Both the position numbers and the translations under genes were made by a program. A model generated the notes under the pieces. That model was given only the letters and a program-made list of their open reading frames with translations. It did no database searches and was not told the origin of the DNA. A DNA stretch of 64,000 bases from positions 2,170,001 to 2,234,000 of the forward strand of contig JBBCIN010000001.1 of assembly GCA_037200885.1 (NCBI GenBank), given 5' to 3'. This document shows, piece by piece, positions 1-8,811 of this stretch (position 1 is the stretch's first letter; every line of letters starts with the position of its first letter). The DNA is from PMG-095 sp037200885 (GTDB lineage Bacteria; Myxococcota_A; Polyangia; Polyangiales; Polyangiaceae).

Positions 1-1
1 G

Positions 2-404
2 ATAATCGTCGGCTCGGGCGGGATCGGCAAGACCACGGTCGCGCAGGCGGTCCTCGCCGCCGCAGTCGCCGAACCTTCGCAAGTCTTTGCCGATCTGGCT
101 CCGTTGAGCGATCCGCTGCTTTTGCCGAGCTCGATCGCGGCGCTGCTCGGGCTCCCGGTTCATTCGGAAAATCCGCTGCCGCACCTGATTCAGTTTCTCG
201 AGGACAAGCAGCTGTTGATGGTGCTCGATAGCTGCGAGCATCTTTTGCAAGCGGTTGCGGGCCTAGCCGAGACACTGCTCGCCCAGGCTCCCGGGCTACG
301 CATTCTGACCACGAGCCGGGAGCCGTTGCGCGGGGCTGCAAGCGGCCCGCGAGCTCGACGCCGAGCTGATCAACGCGGACTTACTCGCATTCATCCAGTC
401 GTGA
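2..404 (+). pseudogene. Remnant of STAND/NB-ARC-type ATPase regulator
   Basis: The reading frame is open from the left edge of the window. It shows a Walker A motif (GSGGIGKTT, near base 15) and a Walker B-like strand (LLMVLDSCEHL, near base 215) followed by the sensor-like ILTTSREPL. This arrangement is typical of the AfsR/LuxR-type NB-ARC ATPases. After REPLRG the frame loses similarity, while a second frame continues with a plausible C-terminus (LQAARELDAELINADLLAFI, then stop at 402-404). I infer that an internal deletion fused the ATPase core out of frame to a short tail. The 5' part lies outside the window. Confidence 0.55.
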
Positions 405-498
405 ACTAGCGCTCGGCGTCGTGCCCTCTCCCTCGCAAGCTGAGTGAGGGGGCACGAGCCTTCGCAGCGGACGTCGATTGGGCGTTTTCTATTTTGTC

Positions 499-549
499 GA
501 TGGTCACGCGGCACGTCCCATCGCGTCTCAGCCTTCGGCGTCGCGGACG
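499..549 (+). repeat. Dispersed repeat family B, copy 1
   Basis: First of four copies of a ~47-50 bp intergenic repeat. It starts GATGGTCACGCGGCACGTC and ends CAGCCTTCGGCGTCGC, with a variable middle. The other copies are near 3872, 5023 (inverted) and 8646. It lies between the NB-ARC remnant and the ArsR gene. The rest of the 410-617 gap shows no gene I can support. Confidence 0.6.
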
Positions 550-617
550 AATGGCGCCGCCCAGCGCGGATTTCTCCCTGAGCCGGGCTGAGTGCGGCGC
601 GTGACCCGATCAAATCC

Positions 618-992
618 TCACGGTCGGGTCTTCGCCTTTTTGCTCGCTCGCTTGACACCGCGCTCGCCCGATTGAGTCTTCAGCGCGCCGACGATCGCCT
701 GCAGCAGGCCGGGGAAGCGAGTGTCGATCTCGGTGCAGCGCGAGCTATTTTGCATCTCGACGCCGATCCGCTCCGAGCGAACGAGTCCTGCTTCACGCAG
801 CACTTTGAAATGTTGCGACAGGGTGGACTTCGGGACTGCTTTCTCGCCCACCGTAAGGAAGGTCGAACAGTTGGCCGAGCAGCTCGAGTCCGCGATCTTT
901 GCGAAAATCTCGACCCGGGTGGGATCGGACAAGGCGTGCAGGATCCCCTCCACGGTGATGTCTTCCAGGGCGGGATGAACGAGCGGCTTCAT
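618..992 (-). CDS. ArsR-family winged-helix repressor
   Basis: 124-residue protein with the ArsR fold: an N-terminal helix with ILHALSDPTRVEIFAKIA (residues about 16-33), a recognition-helix region KSTLSQHFKVLREAGLV, and a wing (SERIGVEM). The ATG at 992 gives a normal length for the family; longer upstream extensions would run into the neighbouring promoter region. The gene is divergent from the SDR at 1093 with about 100 bp between them, so it probably controls that gene. No cysteine metal site of the classic CXC type is evident, so the inducer is unknown. Confidence 0.8.
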   Translation of the reverse strand: MKPLVHPALEDITVEGILHALSDPTRVEIFAKIADSSCSANCSTFLTVGEKAVPKSTLSQHFKVLREAGLVRSERIGVEMQNSSRCTEIDTRFPGLLQAIVGALKTQSGERGVKRASKKAKTRP

Positions 993-1092
993 GCAAATCA
1001 GTCTAGCCACCCCTTGACGAAGTTCAATTGTTCCGTAGTTTAGAACTAACGAACAAGGTGCCGGCGTTGGCCCGGTCAACAAGGGAACAAAC

Positions 1093-1839
1093 ATGAGCAA
1101 ACTCAACGGTAAAGTGGCAATCGTGACTGGGGCGTCCAAGGGCATCGGGGCGGGGATCGCCAAGGCGCTCGGCGCGGAAGGGGCGTCGGTGGTGGTGAAC
1201 TACGCTTCCAGCAAATCGGGCGCGGACCAGGTGGTCGAAGCCATTGCATCCAAAGGTGGCAAGGCGATCGCGGTCAAAGCGGACGTATCGAAAGCCGCGG
1301 ATGCGCAAGCCTTGATCGACGAGGCTGTGAAGGCGTTCGGTCGACTCGACGTCCTGGTCAACAATTCCGGCGTCTTCGAATTCGCGCCGATCGAAGCAAT
1401 CACGGAAGAAAGCTTTCACCGGCAGTTCAACACCAACGTGCTCGGCTTGTTGCTGGTTACCCAGGCTGCGGCCAAGCACCTGCCCGAAGGTGGTAGCGTG
1501 ATCAACATCGGCTCGGTCGTCAGTCGTACTACGCCGCCGAACAGCGCGGTCTATACCGCGACCAAGGGTGCCGTCGATGCCATCACCGGCGTGCTCTCGC
1601 GCGAATTCGGTCAGCGCAAGATTCGCGTCAACTCCATCAACCCCGGCATGGTCGATACCGAGGGGGCGCGCAGCGCGGGTTTCATCGGTTCGGATTTCGA
1701 GAAGGCGATTGCCGCGCAAGCTCCCTTCGGTCGCGCGGGACAACCCGACGAGATCGCAGACATCGCGGTCTTTTTGGCTTCCAAGGAGTCGCGTTGGCTG
1801 ACGGGTGAAACGCTGCTCGCGTCGGGCGGTATGCGCTGA
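1093..1839 (+). CDS. Short-chain dehydrogenase/reductase (SDR)
   Basis: 248-residue classical SDR. The cofactor motif TGASKGIG is near residue 13, NNSG near 90, and the catalytic set includes Ser of GSVVSRTTPPN and the YTATK motif (residues about 155-159). The C-terminal part reads GETLLASGGMR, the usual substrate-loop end of FabG-like SDRs. It resembles the glucose/3-ketoacyl reductase type but the substrate cannot be assigned. The start codon follows AAGGGAACAAAC, a reasonable ribosome-binding site. It is divergent from the ArsR repressor. Confidence 0.85.
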   Translation: MSKLNGKVAIVTGASKGIGAGIAKALGAEGASVVVNYASSKSGADQVVEAIASKGGKAIAVKADVSKAADAQALIDEAVKAFGRLDVLVNNSGVFEFAPIEAITEESFHRQFNTNVLGLLLVTQAAAKHLPEGGSVINIGSVVSRTTPPNSAVYTATKGAVDAITGVLSREFGQRKIRVNSINPGMVDTEGARSAGFIGSDFEKAIAAQAPFGRAGQPDEIADIAVFLASKESRWLTGETLLASGGMR

Positions 1840-1874
1840 CCCTGCGACGGCTACGGCTCGTGCGCTGGTCCAAT

Positions 1875-2210
1875 TCAGAACCAGCGCGCGCGCGGGTCAT
1901 CGAGAGACTTCGATGAAGCGTCGGTCCAGGCAATGCGCCCGTCGGGACGGACGAGCATCGACGGGCCGTCTTCGCTGCGCGCGCATGTTGCACATTTTGC
2001 GGCAGTGAGCGTTCCATGGCCGAAATGCAGAGGCCGCCGCCTTTCTCCATCAGCGCGTATAGGCTTTGTTCACTGCCGTCGGTGAGCGTGAGGAGCTGGT
2101 CTTTCACGAGCGTGCCGACGAGCGGGTCGTCGTCGCCGAGGTCGTAACGAACGCCGACCCCCGTGAGCATCTCGCCGGAGTAGCGATTGCATCCGGGTAG
2201 CTTCATCAGA
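1875..2210 (-). pseudogene. C-terminal remnant of FAD aromatic-ring hydroxylase
   Basis: On the minus strand one frame reads MLTGVGVRYDLGDDDPLVGT followed by a TLTDGSEQSLYALM-like segment. A second frame then carries MLVRPDGRIAWTD and ends in a stop at 1875-1877. Both pieces match the C-terminal thioredoxin-like domain of PheA/TfdB-type FAD monooxygenases (ending in a VRPDG..W segment). They lie in different frames and the FAD-binding part is absent, so this is a decayed fragment. The rest of the 1840-2382 gap holds nothing else I can support. Confidence 0.6.
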
Positions 2211-2382
2211 TCTGTTCCTGGATCGCGAGGACAGCGAAGGGATCCGCGTGTTCGGGCGCGGGGGCTCGGCAAAGAAGGCGAATGCGGCGTTCGTCGCGTT
2301 GATCGATCGCGGCTTTGCCGCCGTTCATGGGCTGACGGCGAGATGGCCTGTGGCGCCGAGCGTGGCGCGCCGTGCTTCACCA

Positions 2383-3294
2383 TCAAGCCGAGGCGCGACT
2401 TCGTCGGCGGCTCGTAGAAACCGGGCCGAGTGCTTGGAGCGCGGCATCGATCAGCGGGTCGGTCTCGGCGCGTTTGCGCCACGCGGCTAGGATCGGAAAT
2501 TCAGCGCCTGGCCCCTTTTGACGGATCGCGGTAACGCCCTGAAATTGCGGCCCGCGCGCGTCTGGCCAGGGCACGAGCGAGTAGCCGAGACCTGCGGCAA
2601 CGAAGCCCAAGATGGCCTCGGTCGACGAGGCGCTCAGGGTCTTTCGCCGATCGGCGCCCAGGGCGTCGATCGCGTTCAGTTGCAGCTGACAGTGCGGCAA
2701 GCTCGGGTGAAAGCTCACGAATGGCCGGTCACGCAGCGAGCGCAAACTGGGCCTGCGACTCTGCAGCTCGAAGCCTTGCTTCGGGACCACGATGAAAATG
2801 AAATGAGTGCCGACCCGCCGCGCTTCGATTCCTGCCGGCACTTGCGGCAGGTAGTCCACCAGTAGATCGGTCTTTCCGCTGGCCAGGCGAGAGAAATCTG
2901 GGACTTGCACTTCCTCCAGATCGACGTCGATATCCGGGCGCGCCTTTCGCAACAGTTGGATCCAACGCGGCATCACATAACGGATCTCGAGGGCCGCAGC
3001 GTCGATACGCAATCGTCCTCCAAAGCTGCCCGCGCCGATCTCGCGCGCCAGCAACGGCAGACCTTCGAAGAATGGCTTGACGAACTCGAACAGATGACGC
3101 CCCGCCGCGGTGAGCACGACGCTGTCCCGCCCCTGGCGATCGAAGAGCTTCTTGCCCAGCTCCGCTTCGAGCTTACTCACCTGCTGATGCACACCCGGTT
3201 GGCTGATCGGATAGGGAAAATCCCGGGCCGCGCGGGTATAGCCGCCCGCGACGGCTACGCGGTAGAAGCCTTCGAGGCGATGCAGTTGAATCAC
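2383..3294 (-). CDS. LysR-type transcriptional regulator
   Basis: About 303 residues, the usual LTTR length, if translation starts at the GTG at 3294 (GAGG lies about 12 bases upstream). An N-terminal helix-turn-helix (FYRVAVAGGYTRAARDFP, then QVSKLEAELGKKLFDR) is followed by a periplasmic-binding-like effector domain (RLRIDAAALEIRYVMPRWI and VAAGLGYSLVPW). No ATG is available close to the DNA-binding domain. The target is not obvious: both flanking sequences are a hydroxylase remnant and a lipoprotein gene on the same strand. Confidence 0.8.
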   Translation of the reverse strand: MIQLHRLEGFYRVAVAGGYTRAARDFPYPISQPGVHQQVSKLEAELGKKLFDRQGRDSVVLTAAGRHLFEFVKPFFEGLPLLAREIGAGSFGGRLRIDAAALEIRYVMPRWIQLLRKARPDIDVDLEEVQVPDFSRLASGKTDLLVDYLPQVPAGIEARRVGTHFIFIVVPKQGFELQSRRPSLRSLRDRPFVSFHPSLPHCQLQLNAIDALGADRRKTLSASSTEAILGFVAAGLGYSLVPWPDARGPQFQGVTAIRQKGPGAEFPILAAWRKRAETDPLIDAALQALGPVSTSRRRSRASA

Positions 3295-3341
3295 GTTCCC
3301 ATGATCCTCGGGAGCCGGCAGCTTGGCAATACGCTGAGCGG

Positions 3342-3794
3342 TCAGAAGTGCAGGCCGTTGGGGTCGCTCGACAAGTCCATGTCGTGCAGGGCGACAATCA
3401 CCGCCGCGACGATCACGGTGTCGATCGCCAAGCCAATCAGACCCCCATACAGCCACCCCTTGCCCGTGACCTCCACCGCGACCGAGGAGACGTCGGAGCT
3501 CTTCACGCTCACCAACCCCTCGTCGGCACTCACCAACAAGTAGCATTCGAGATCGGCGGCCGTGGGGCCATGCGTCCCGCGGTATCGACCGTTCACGCGA
3601 GTGCCCCTTCGAAGCATGATGATCACGCGCTGATCGCGTTCGAGCCGCACGAGCTCGGTGGGCGGACGTTCCTCGTAGGGCCCAGGGATCAGTGAATCGA
3701 TGCCAGCCCCCACGCCTGCCCCGACCAACGTGCAGCCTGAAAGGGTCGCGTTCATCACGGCGAGCGCAACGAGCCACGTGCATGACCTTGGCAT
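3342..3794 (-). CDS. Small outer-membrane-type lipoprotein, unknown function
   Basis: 150-residue protein with a type II signal peptide: basic start, hydrophobic stretch LVALAVMNATLSGC with lipobox LSGC at about residue 21. The mature part has a charged beta-rich segment (ELVRLERDQRVIIMLRRGT) resembling phage-tail/SH3-like small domains. It ends in a hydrophobic helix (LYGGLIGLAIDTVIVAAVIVAL). I do not recognise the family. It sits 47 bp upstream of lysR on the same strand and could be co-transcribed with it. Confidence 0.65.
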   Translation of the reverse strand: MPRSCTWLVALAVMNATLSGCTLVGAGVGAGIDSLIPGPYEERPPTELVRLERDQRVIIMLRRGTRVNGRYRGTHGPTAADLECYLLVSADEGLVSVKSSDVSSVAVEVTGKGWLYGGLIGLAIDTVIVAAVIVALHDMDLSSDPNGLHF

Positions 3795-3871
3795 AGACGA
3801 CAGCTTGCGGTCACCTGCGCGCGTTTCCCAGTAACTAATTGGATAAGAAATAGTAACTGCTGCTTATGATT

Positions 3872-3918
3872 GATGGTCACGCGGCACGTCGCGTTGCCTC
3901 TTGCCCTTCGGCGTCGCG
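3872..3918 (+). repeat. Dispersed repeat family B, copy 2
   Basis: Second copy: GATGGTCACGCGGCACGTCGC followed by CCTTCGGCGTCGCG. It sits in the divergent space between the small lipoprotein and the Cys-rich lipoprotein gene. Confidence 0.6.
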
Positions 3919-4029
3919 TTGCGAATCCCGAGAAGTGCTGAACCGCGCCGACTGCTCCGCGGTATTTTGGTGGATCGCGCTGCGAGTGACGCCAACACGG
4001 GCTAGGCTAGCGCGGGTGAAGGGCACACT

Positions 4030-4950
4030 TTGATCGGGAGTCACGTCGGGCTTTGGCTGGTTGGGGGGCTGTTGGCGGGGAGCGTGATGGCTTGCGGTGG
4101 AACGGCGAGGACGGATCCGGTGGGCGGAGCGGGTGCATTGGGCGGAGCGGGCGCCAGCATGGCCGGAGCGAGCGCCAGCTCGTCGGGGTCGACGTCGAGC
4201 GGTGGGAATTCGTGCGAGGGCTCGGCTGCGCTGACCGCCGCAAACTTTGCCGATCGAGAAGCAGCCTTGTTTTGCGACACGCTCCGACCGTGCTGCGCGG
4301 CGGCGCAATTGAATTTCGATCAGACCGCGTGTGAGAAATACGTCAGTAGCGATTTTCAGGGTGAGCTCGCGCGGGCGGGCAGCGGAGCCGCGTTCGACTG
4401 CGCCGCGGGCCAACGCTGCTTGGACGAGATCGCCTTCGCAACGCAGGGTTGCAATGCTTTCGACAAGGCACAATTGCCGGATTGCAATCATCTGTTGGTG
4501 GGCACCTTGCCCGTGGGCGCGGCGTGCACGGTTTGGAAGGAGTGCCTAGCGCCCATCGATGTCTATGGCACCTGTGAGCTCGACCCGAGCGGCACCGGCA
4601 CGTGCGCTCTTGCGCCGTCGAGCGCTCATGGAAAGGTGGGTGACGCATGCGGTGCGAGTTGCGACCCGTACGGGCAATGCACTTCCGGAGGTGAGCCATC
4701 GGCCGATGTCGCCTGCTATCAGAGTGACGGTTTGTATTGCGCTGCAGGTCAATGCGCGCCGATGGTCGCGGTCGGCGCTTCCTGCTGGTCCCAGTCAGGC
4801 TGTGCCGCGGGCACGCTGTGTTTGAATGGTTTGGGCGATGGCCAATCAGGACAGGCCGACATGCCCGGCCACTGCGTGGTGCCGGCAGCCAACGGGCGGC
4901 TCGCAACGCCATCTCTTTGCGTTGGGAAACCAGACCCCGAGCAAGATTGA
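4030..4950 (+). CDS. Cysteine-rich myxobacterial lipoprotein
   Basis: 306 residues beginning at TTG 4030, with GAAGGG 8 bases upstream. A signal peptide ends in SVMAC (lipobox, Cys about residue 22). A Gly/Ala/Ser-rich linker (residues about 25-60) follows. The mature domain has more than twenty cysteines in repeated C-x(4-7)-C patterns such as GAACTVWKEC, GDACGASC and GASCWSQSGCAAGTLC. This layout is common among myxobacterial cell-surface lipoproteins whose function is unknown. Disulfides suggest an extracytoplasmic location. It is flanked by two copies of repeat family B (3872 and 5023) in opposite orientation. Confidence 0.75.
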   Translation: MIGSHVGLWLVGGLLAGSVMACGGTARTDPVGGAGALGGAGASMAGASASSSGSTSSGGNSCEGSAALTAANFADREAALFCDTLRPCCAAAQLNFDQTACEKYVSSDFQGELARAGSGAAFDCAAGQRCLDEIAFATQGCNAFDKAQLPDCNHLLVGTLPVGAACTVWKECLAPIDVYGTCELDPSGTGTCALAPSSAHGKVGDACGASCDPYGQCTSGGEPSADVACYQSDGLYCAAGQCAPMVAVGASCWSQSGCAAGTLCLNGLGDGQSGQADMPGHCVVPAANGRLATPSLCVGKPDPEQD

Positions 4951-5022
4951 GCGAGACGATTTCCGCCGCGTGGATTTGCCGCACACGGCTGCTCGCCAGG
5001 CTCTCTCGGAATGATCGCACTG

Positions 5023-5067
5023 TGACGCCGAAGGCTGGGCGTCCCCGCGGCGCGTTGCGTGACCATC
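5023..5067 (-). repeat. Dispersed repeat family B, copy 3 (inverted)
   Basis: Read on the minus strand it starts GATGGTCACGC and ends CAGCCTTCGGCGTC, with a diverged middle. It is the only copy in inverse orientation. The rest of the 4951-5459 gap contains no supported gene. Confidence 0.55.
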
Positions 5068-5459
5068 AATAAAAATTCAAAAGAAATATTTCCCGGCGTC
5101 TGAGTCTGAAACGGCGTTTGCGGGACGTGATAACAGCGGCGTCAACAGCCCTGAGCGCGTGCCGATCTACTTACGCGCTGTGGCGGAAACGAATTGCGGA
5201 TGCTGACGTAGTGAGTGATCATGCGCGCGCGGGTTGGTGGACCTATCCACTTGCCTGCGCCGAGGGTTTGTTTGCGTGACTGATTGTTTTTTACGCGCAT
5301 CGCTGTTGGGCGCAGCGATAGCAACGGTCTGCTACGAGCAGGCTCGTCGTTAGAAATCGAGTTGCTGCGCCTAGCAACGCTTCCACTTCGACTAGGAGCA
5401 AGTAAAAATGTTCATCATCAATCATTGCGATCGATCCATTTTTTCGGGAGAACGCGATC

Positions 5460-6695
5460 ATGTCTAAGAGGCATTGGTTACTCGCTTTGGTTGCCGGCCT
5501 CGGCCTCGTTGCGGTCCAAGCGTGCGGCGAGACCGACGATTCGGCGAGCCCTCCCAGCGCAGGCAGCGCCGGCATGACGCCAGGCACCGGTGGCCATTCG
5601 GGCAACAGCAGCCAGGCCGGAACCGGGGCCGTCGTTGCGGGCGCGATGAACGAAAATGCGGGTCAAGCTGGCGAGGGCACAGGCGACGCAGGTTCCGCTG
5701 GCGAGGCGGGCACGACGAGCGGCGGTCACGGTGGCACCGCTGGAACCGGCGGCACCGCGGGAACGGGCGGCACCGCGGGGACCGGCGGGAAAGCTGGTGC
5801 GGGCGGCACCGCGGGCCTGGGCGGCAGCGCCGGAACTGGCGGTAAAGCTGGCGCGGGCGGCACCGCTGGAACCGGTGGAACCGCTGGCGTGAGCGGTACT
5901 TCTGGCGTGGGCGGCACTGCTGGCGTGGGCGGCACCGCTGGCGTGGGCGGCACCGCTGGCGTGGGCGGCACTGCTGGCGCGGGCGGCGCAAGCACCACAT
6001 TCACACTGAAGACGACGACACTCGGCCAAGTGATCAGCACCGCGAGCGGCTTCAGCTTGTACGTTCTCAAGACGGATACGCCCGCGACGTCCACCGTGCC
6101 GCCGGTGACCACCTGCATCACGACTTGCCTGAACACGTGGCCGATTTACTACGGCAATCCGGTCAGCGTGCCCGTCGGCTTGCTGGCATCGGACTTCGGT
6201 AGCTATGACCGCGGCGGCGGAGTGATGCAGAGTACGTACAAGGGCTGGCCGCTCTACACCTACGCGCCGGACACTGCAGTCGGCAACGTGAAGGGTGAAG
6301 CCGTGGGAAGCAAGTGGTACACGGCGAAAGTGCCGTTTACTGCGTTCACGCTGCAAACGACGACGCTCGGCCCCGTGATCGCTACCGTCTCTGGGTTCAG
6401 CTTGTACTTTCTCAAGACCGACACGCCCGCTACCTCCACCGTGGCGCCCGTGAGCACTTGCACCGGCGGTTGTCTAACGGCGTGGCCAATCTACTACGGC
6501 ACTCCGGTGAGCGTGCCGGTCGGCTTGCTGGCATCGGACTTCGGTAGCTACGACCGCGGCAGCGGCGTGCTACAGACCACGTACAAGGGCTGGCCGCTCT
6601 ATACGTACGCGGGCGACAGCGCAGTCGGCAACGTGAACGGTGAAGGCAGCGGAAGCGTGTGGTACACGGCGAAATCGCCGTTCGTCGTGCCCTAA
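5460..6695 (+). CDS. Lipoprotein with two secreted-repeat (COG4315-type) domains
   Basis: 411 residues. The lipobox is at VAVQAC (Cys about 22). A long Gly-Thr-Ala-Gly repeat linker covers about residues 35-180. Two homologous ~95-residue domains follow (about 181-295 and 296-411). Each has the pattern LGxVI..SGFSLYxLKTDTPAT, C..xC...WPIYYG, GSYDRG and YKGWPLYTYxxD. This matches the small secreted repeat found in lipoproteins of unknown function (PF03640-like). The tandem domains are about 75-80% identical by eye, which suggests a recent internal duplication. GGGAGA about 9 bases before the ATG is a good ribosome-binding site. A strong terminator follows. Confidence 0.85.
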   Translation: MSKRHWLLALVAGLGLVAVQACGETDDSASPPSAGSAGMTPGTGGHSGNSSQAGTGAVVAGAMNENAGQAGEGTGDAGSAGEAGTTSGGHGGTAGTGGTAGTGGTAGTGGKAGAGGTAGLGGSAGTGGKAGAGGTAGTGGTAGVSGTSGVGGTAGVGGTAGVGGTAGVGGTAGAGGASTTFTLKTTTLGQVISTASGFSLYVLKTDTPATSTVPPVTTCITTCLNTWPIYYGNPVSVPVGLLASDFGSYDRGGGVMQSTYKGWPLYTYAPDTAVGNVKGEAVGSKWYTAKVPFTAFTLQTTTLGPVIATVSGFSLYFLKTDTPATSTVAPVSTCTGGCLTAWPIYYGTPVSVPVGLLASDFGSYDRGSGVLQTTYKGWPLYTYAGDSAVGNVNGEGSGSVWYTAKSPFVVP

Positions 6696-6719
6696 CGCAA
6701 CGAGCGTCTTCGTCGGCTC

Positions 6720-6766
6720 CTTCGAGGGCGCGGTGGGTCTCGTCCGCCACGCCCTCGAAGTCTTTT
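6720..6766 (+). terminator. Rho-independent terminator
   Basis: A perfect 11-bp stem CTTCGAGGGCG / CGCCCTCGAAG (6720-6730 with 6750-6760) is followed by TCTTTT. It lies 25 bp after the secreted-repeat lipoprotein gene and before the fRMsr gene. Confidence 0.8.
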
Positions 6767-6833
6767 GTCGGTCGGCGAAGGGCGATCGAGCAGTCACGCC
6801 TATCGGTTGAATCGCGCGCGGTTATAATGAGCC

Positions 6834-7328
6834 GTGAACGAAGCTACAAAACGCCTGATCTACGCCGATGTCCGCGCGCGGCTCGCCGCTTTGCTCGAAG
6901 GCGAAGACGACTTCATCGCTGCGCAAGCCACTGTCGTCTGTGAGCTGCACCAATCGTTCGACTACTTCGACTGGACCGGATTTTATCGAACGCGCGGGGC
7001 GGATCTGCTCGTGATCGGACCCTACCAAGGCACGCATGGCTGCCTGCGCATTCCCTTTTCGCGCGGCGTGTGCGGCGCAGCGGCGCGCACCAAGCAAACC
7101 CAGCGGGTCGCCGACGTGTTGCAGTTCGAGGGCCACATCGCCTGCTCGAGCCGCACGCAGTCCGAAATCGTCGTGCCGCTCGTCACGCCGGCCGGCGTCG
7201 TGCTTGGAGTCCTCGACGTCGACTCGGATACTCCCGCCGCCTTCTCCGCCCTCGACCAAACCGAGCTGGAGAGGTTGTGTGGAGAGCTGGCCGTGCGGTT
7301 CGCGCGAGATGGGTCAGGCCTAACCTGA
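6834..7328 (+). CDS. msrC: Free methionine-(R)-sulfoxide reductase (GAF domain)
   Basis: 164-residue single GAF domain. The fRMsr signature is visible: HGCLRIPFSRGVCGAAA and GHIACSS, supplying the three conserved cysteines, plus the SEIVVPLVTPAGVVLGVLDVDS strand. The family reduces free Met-R-sulfoxide in the cytosol with thioredoxin. The start is a GTG; a TATAAT box lies at 6823-6828, so the transcript may begin at or next to the start codon. It is convergent with the DnaJ-domain gene downstream. Confidence 0.85.
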   Translation: MNEATKRLIYADVRARLAALLEGEDDFIAAQATVVCELHQSFDYFDWTGFYRTRGADLLVIGPYQGTHGCLRIPFSRGVCGAAARTKQTQRVADVLQFEGHIACSSRTQSEIVVPLVTPAGVVLGVLDVDSDTPAAFSALDQTELERLCGELAVRFARDGSGLT

Positions 7329-7413
7329 GTCTTCGGCGCAGCCCATCGTCGGTCCGCCGCTGCGGGCCGCTGCGCGCATGCGTGAGTGCATGAACGACGA
7401 AGGTCTCAAGTCG

Positions 7414-8178
7414 CTAGACGAACTGGCGCGTCTTCTTGATCAGATCGTAGGCTGCGTTGATCTCCCGCGAGCGAGCTTCCGCGACGCTGCGCATGCTCTC
7501 GGGAAGGCCTCTCGAGGCGATCTTGTCGGGGTGATTTTCGCGGATCAACTGGCGGTAGGCGTGTTTGATGTCGCTCTCGCTCGCGTCCGAGGTGACCCCG
7601 AGCACGGCGTATGCGTCCGCGAGTCGATGCGACGACGAAGCGCTGTTCGGAGCCGAGGCAGGTCTGGCTGCGGCCCGCAGCAGCGCTTCGAGTTGCGCCA
7701 TCTCGCGTTCGCCCAAACCCAAGTCGTGGGCCACCCTCAGCAGTGCGGCCCGCTCGGCTGGGTGCACCTGTCCGTCTGCTGCAACCACCGTCACTTGAAG
7801 CTGCAAAAAAAGTTTGAACAAGATGCTGCCGCGCGGCGCAACGCGGGCAAACACGCTGACCGCACCGTCGAGGTCGAACCCGGGTGCCTTGCCGCGATTG
7901 AAGGCTGCCTTGGCCCTCGCGATCTGTTCGGGCGCTAGCCGTAACAACGTGAAGGTCTGCTCGACGACCTGAATTTCGTCGCGGGTGACCACCCCATCGG
8001 CCTTGCACAGCGCGCCCATCACGGCAAAGGTCGTCTCGATGAACTGCTCGCGCACGCGGCGTAGCCGTTCACGCAGCGCGACGTAGGCGAGCACGCCCCC
8101 TGCGAGCACTCCGATGACGAGGCCTGCAAAGCCGTAGAACCAAAGCCCGACGAAGGCGCAGATGGCGATGAAATACAT
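7414..8178 (-). CDS. DjlA-like membrane co-chaperone (TerB + J domain)
   Basis: 254 residues. An N-terminal membrane segment (IAICAFVGLWFYGFAGLVIGVL, about 3-32) is followed by a TerB-like helical domain (about 45-155, with GVVTRDEIQVVEQ and AADGQVHPAERAALLRV). The C-terminal J domain (about 188-254) has the HPD motif in IRENHPDKI. This is the DjlA layout: a membrane-anchored co-chaperone that stimulates DnaK ATPase. The gene stands alone and converges with the fRMsr gene. Confidence 0.85.
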   Translation of the reverse strand: MYFIAICAFVGLWFYGFAGLVIGVLAGGVLAYVALRERLRRVREQFIETTFAVMGALCKADGVVTRDEIQVVEQTFTLLRLAPEQIARAKAAFNRGKAPGFDLDGAVSVFARVAPRGSILFKLFLQLQVTVVAADGQVHPAERAALLRVAHDLGLGEREMAQLEALLRAAARPASAPNSASSSHRLADAYAVLGVTSDASESDIKHAYRQLIRENHPDKIASRGLPESMRSVAEARSREINAAYDLIKKTRQFV

Positions 8179-8242
8179 GCGCTGAGACGGTTAGAGCGGC
8201 GAGCTCCCCACGGCTACGACTTTCGGCGCAGCCGAGTACGAG

Positions 8243-8400
8243 CTAAGTTCTTCCGATGTCGGACATCGCTGGCGGCCCCACCGCGGCCATGCACGCTTTC
8301 ATCTCCCGAAAGGCGTCGCGGCATACCAGCTCTTTGGTGGGGAACTGTCGCCGGTGCTGTTCGGCTCCGGAACTCGCCTGTTCGAGGGTGTGGACGCGGG
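8243..8400 (-). pseudogene. Alpha/beta-hydrolase C-terminal remnant
   Basis: The minus-strand segment LVCRDAFREMKACMAAVGPP closely matches KVCRDAFRDMGARLAAVGSP of the intact esterase-like protein encoded at 33417-34355. The active-site serine region is not found upstream. It is therefore a fragment of a relative of the hydrolase carried in the cassette array. The remaining 8400-8640 stretch shows nothing else I can support. Confidence 0.45.
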
Positions 8401-8645
8401 CCGCGTAGCTCTGAAGCCGGTCCGTGCGGAGCCGACGCAGCGAGTGACCCACCTGACCTACGCAGTCAGTACGCGGTAGCTGCGAAGAAAGAGCGGCCAC
8501 GCGATGCGCGAATGCGCGCTTTGGTACGGCTCAACATCGGCTTCCGTTCCACCGGGGCTTGCAACGAAACGTAGTCACTCGACAACTGTACTTCGTGGGG
8601 CGTGGCGGAGCCAACGCCGGTTCGCGCTCGGGTCCTTGGGTTGTT

Positions 8646-8694
8646 GATGGTCACGCGCTACGTCGCGTCGCGTCCGAGCCTTCGGCGTCGCGGA
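8646..8694 (+). repeat. Dispersed repeat family B, copy 4
   Basis: GATGGTCACGCGCTACGTCGC, then GAGCCTTCGGCGTCGCGGAC. It lies just upstream of the mosaic RCC1/sirtuin segment. Confidence 0.6.
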
Positions 8695-8811
8695 CGCACG
8701 GGGGAGTGAACCCGCCCCCCTTGATCTGGCGGCAGCATTGTTTGTCGCAGCAAAGAGGTCGATGAGCGAATCCGGCTTTGCAGTTAAGAGAGCCTCAATC
8801 AGCTTCGTTCG

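Noticed and set aside
5464..6356. Long Arg/Pro-rich and Ala-rich open frames on both strands across the lipoprotein linker
   Set aside because: They are frame shadows of the Gly-Thr repeat linker of the lipoprotein at 5460-6695.
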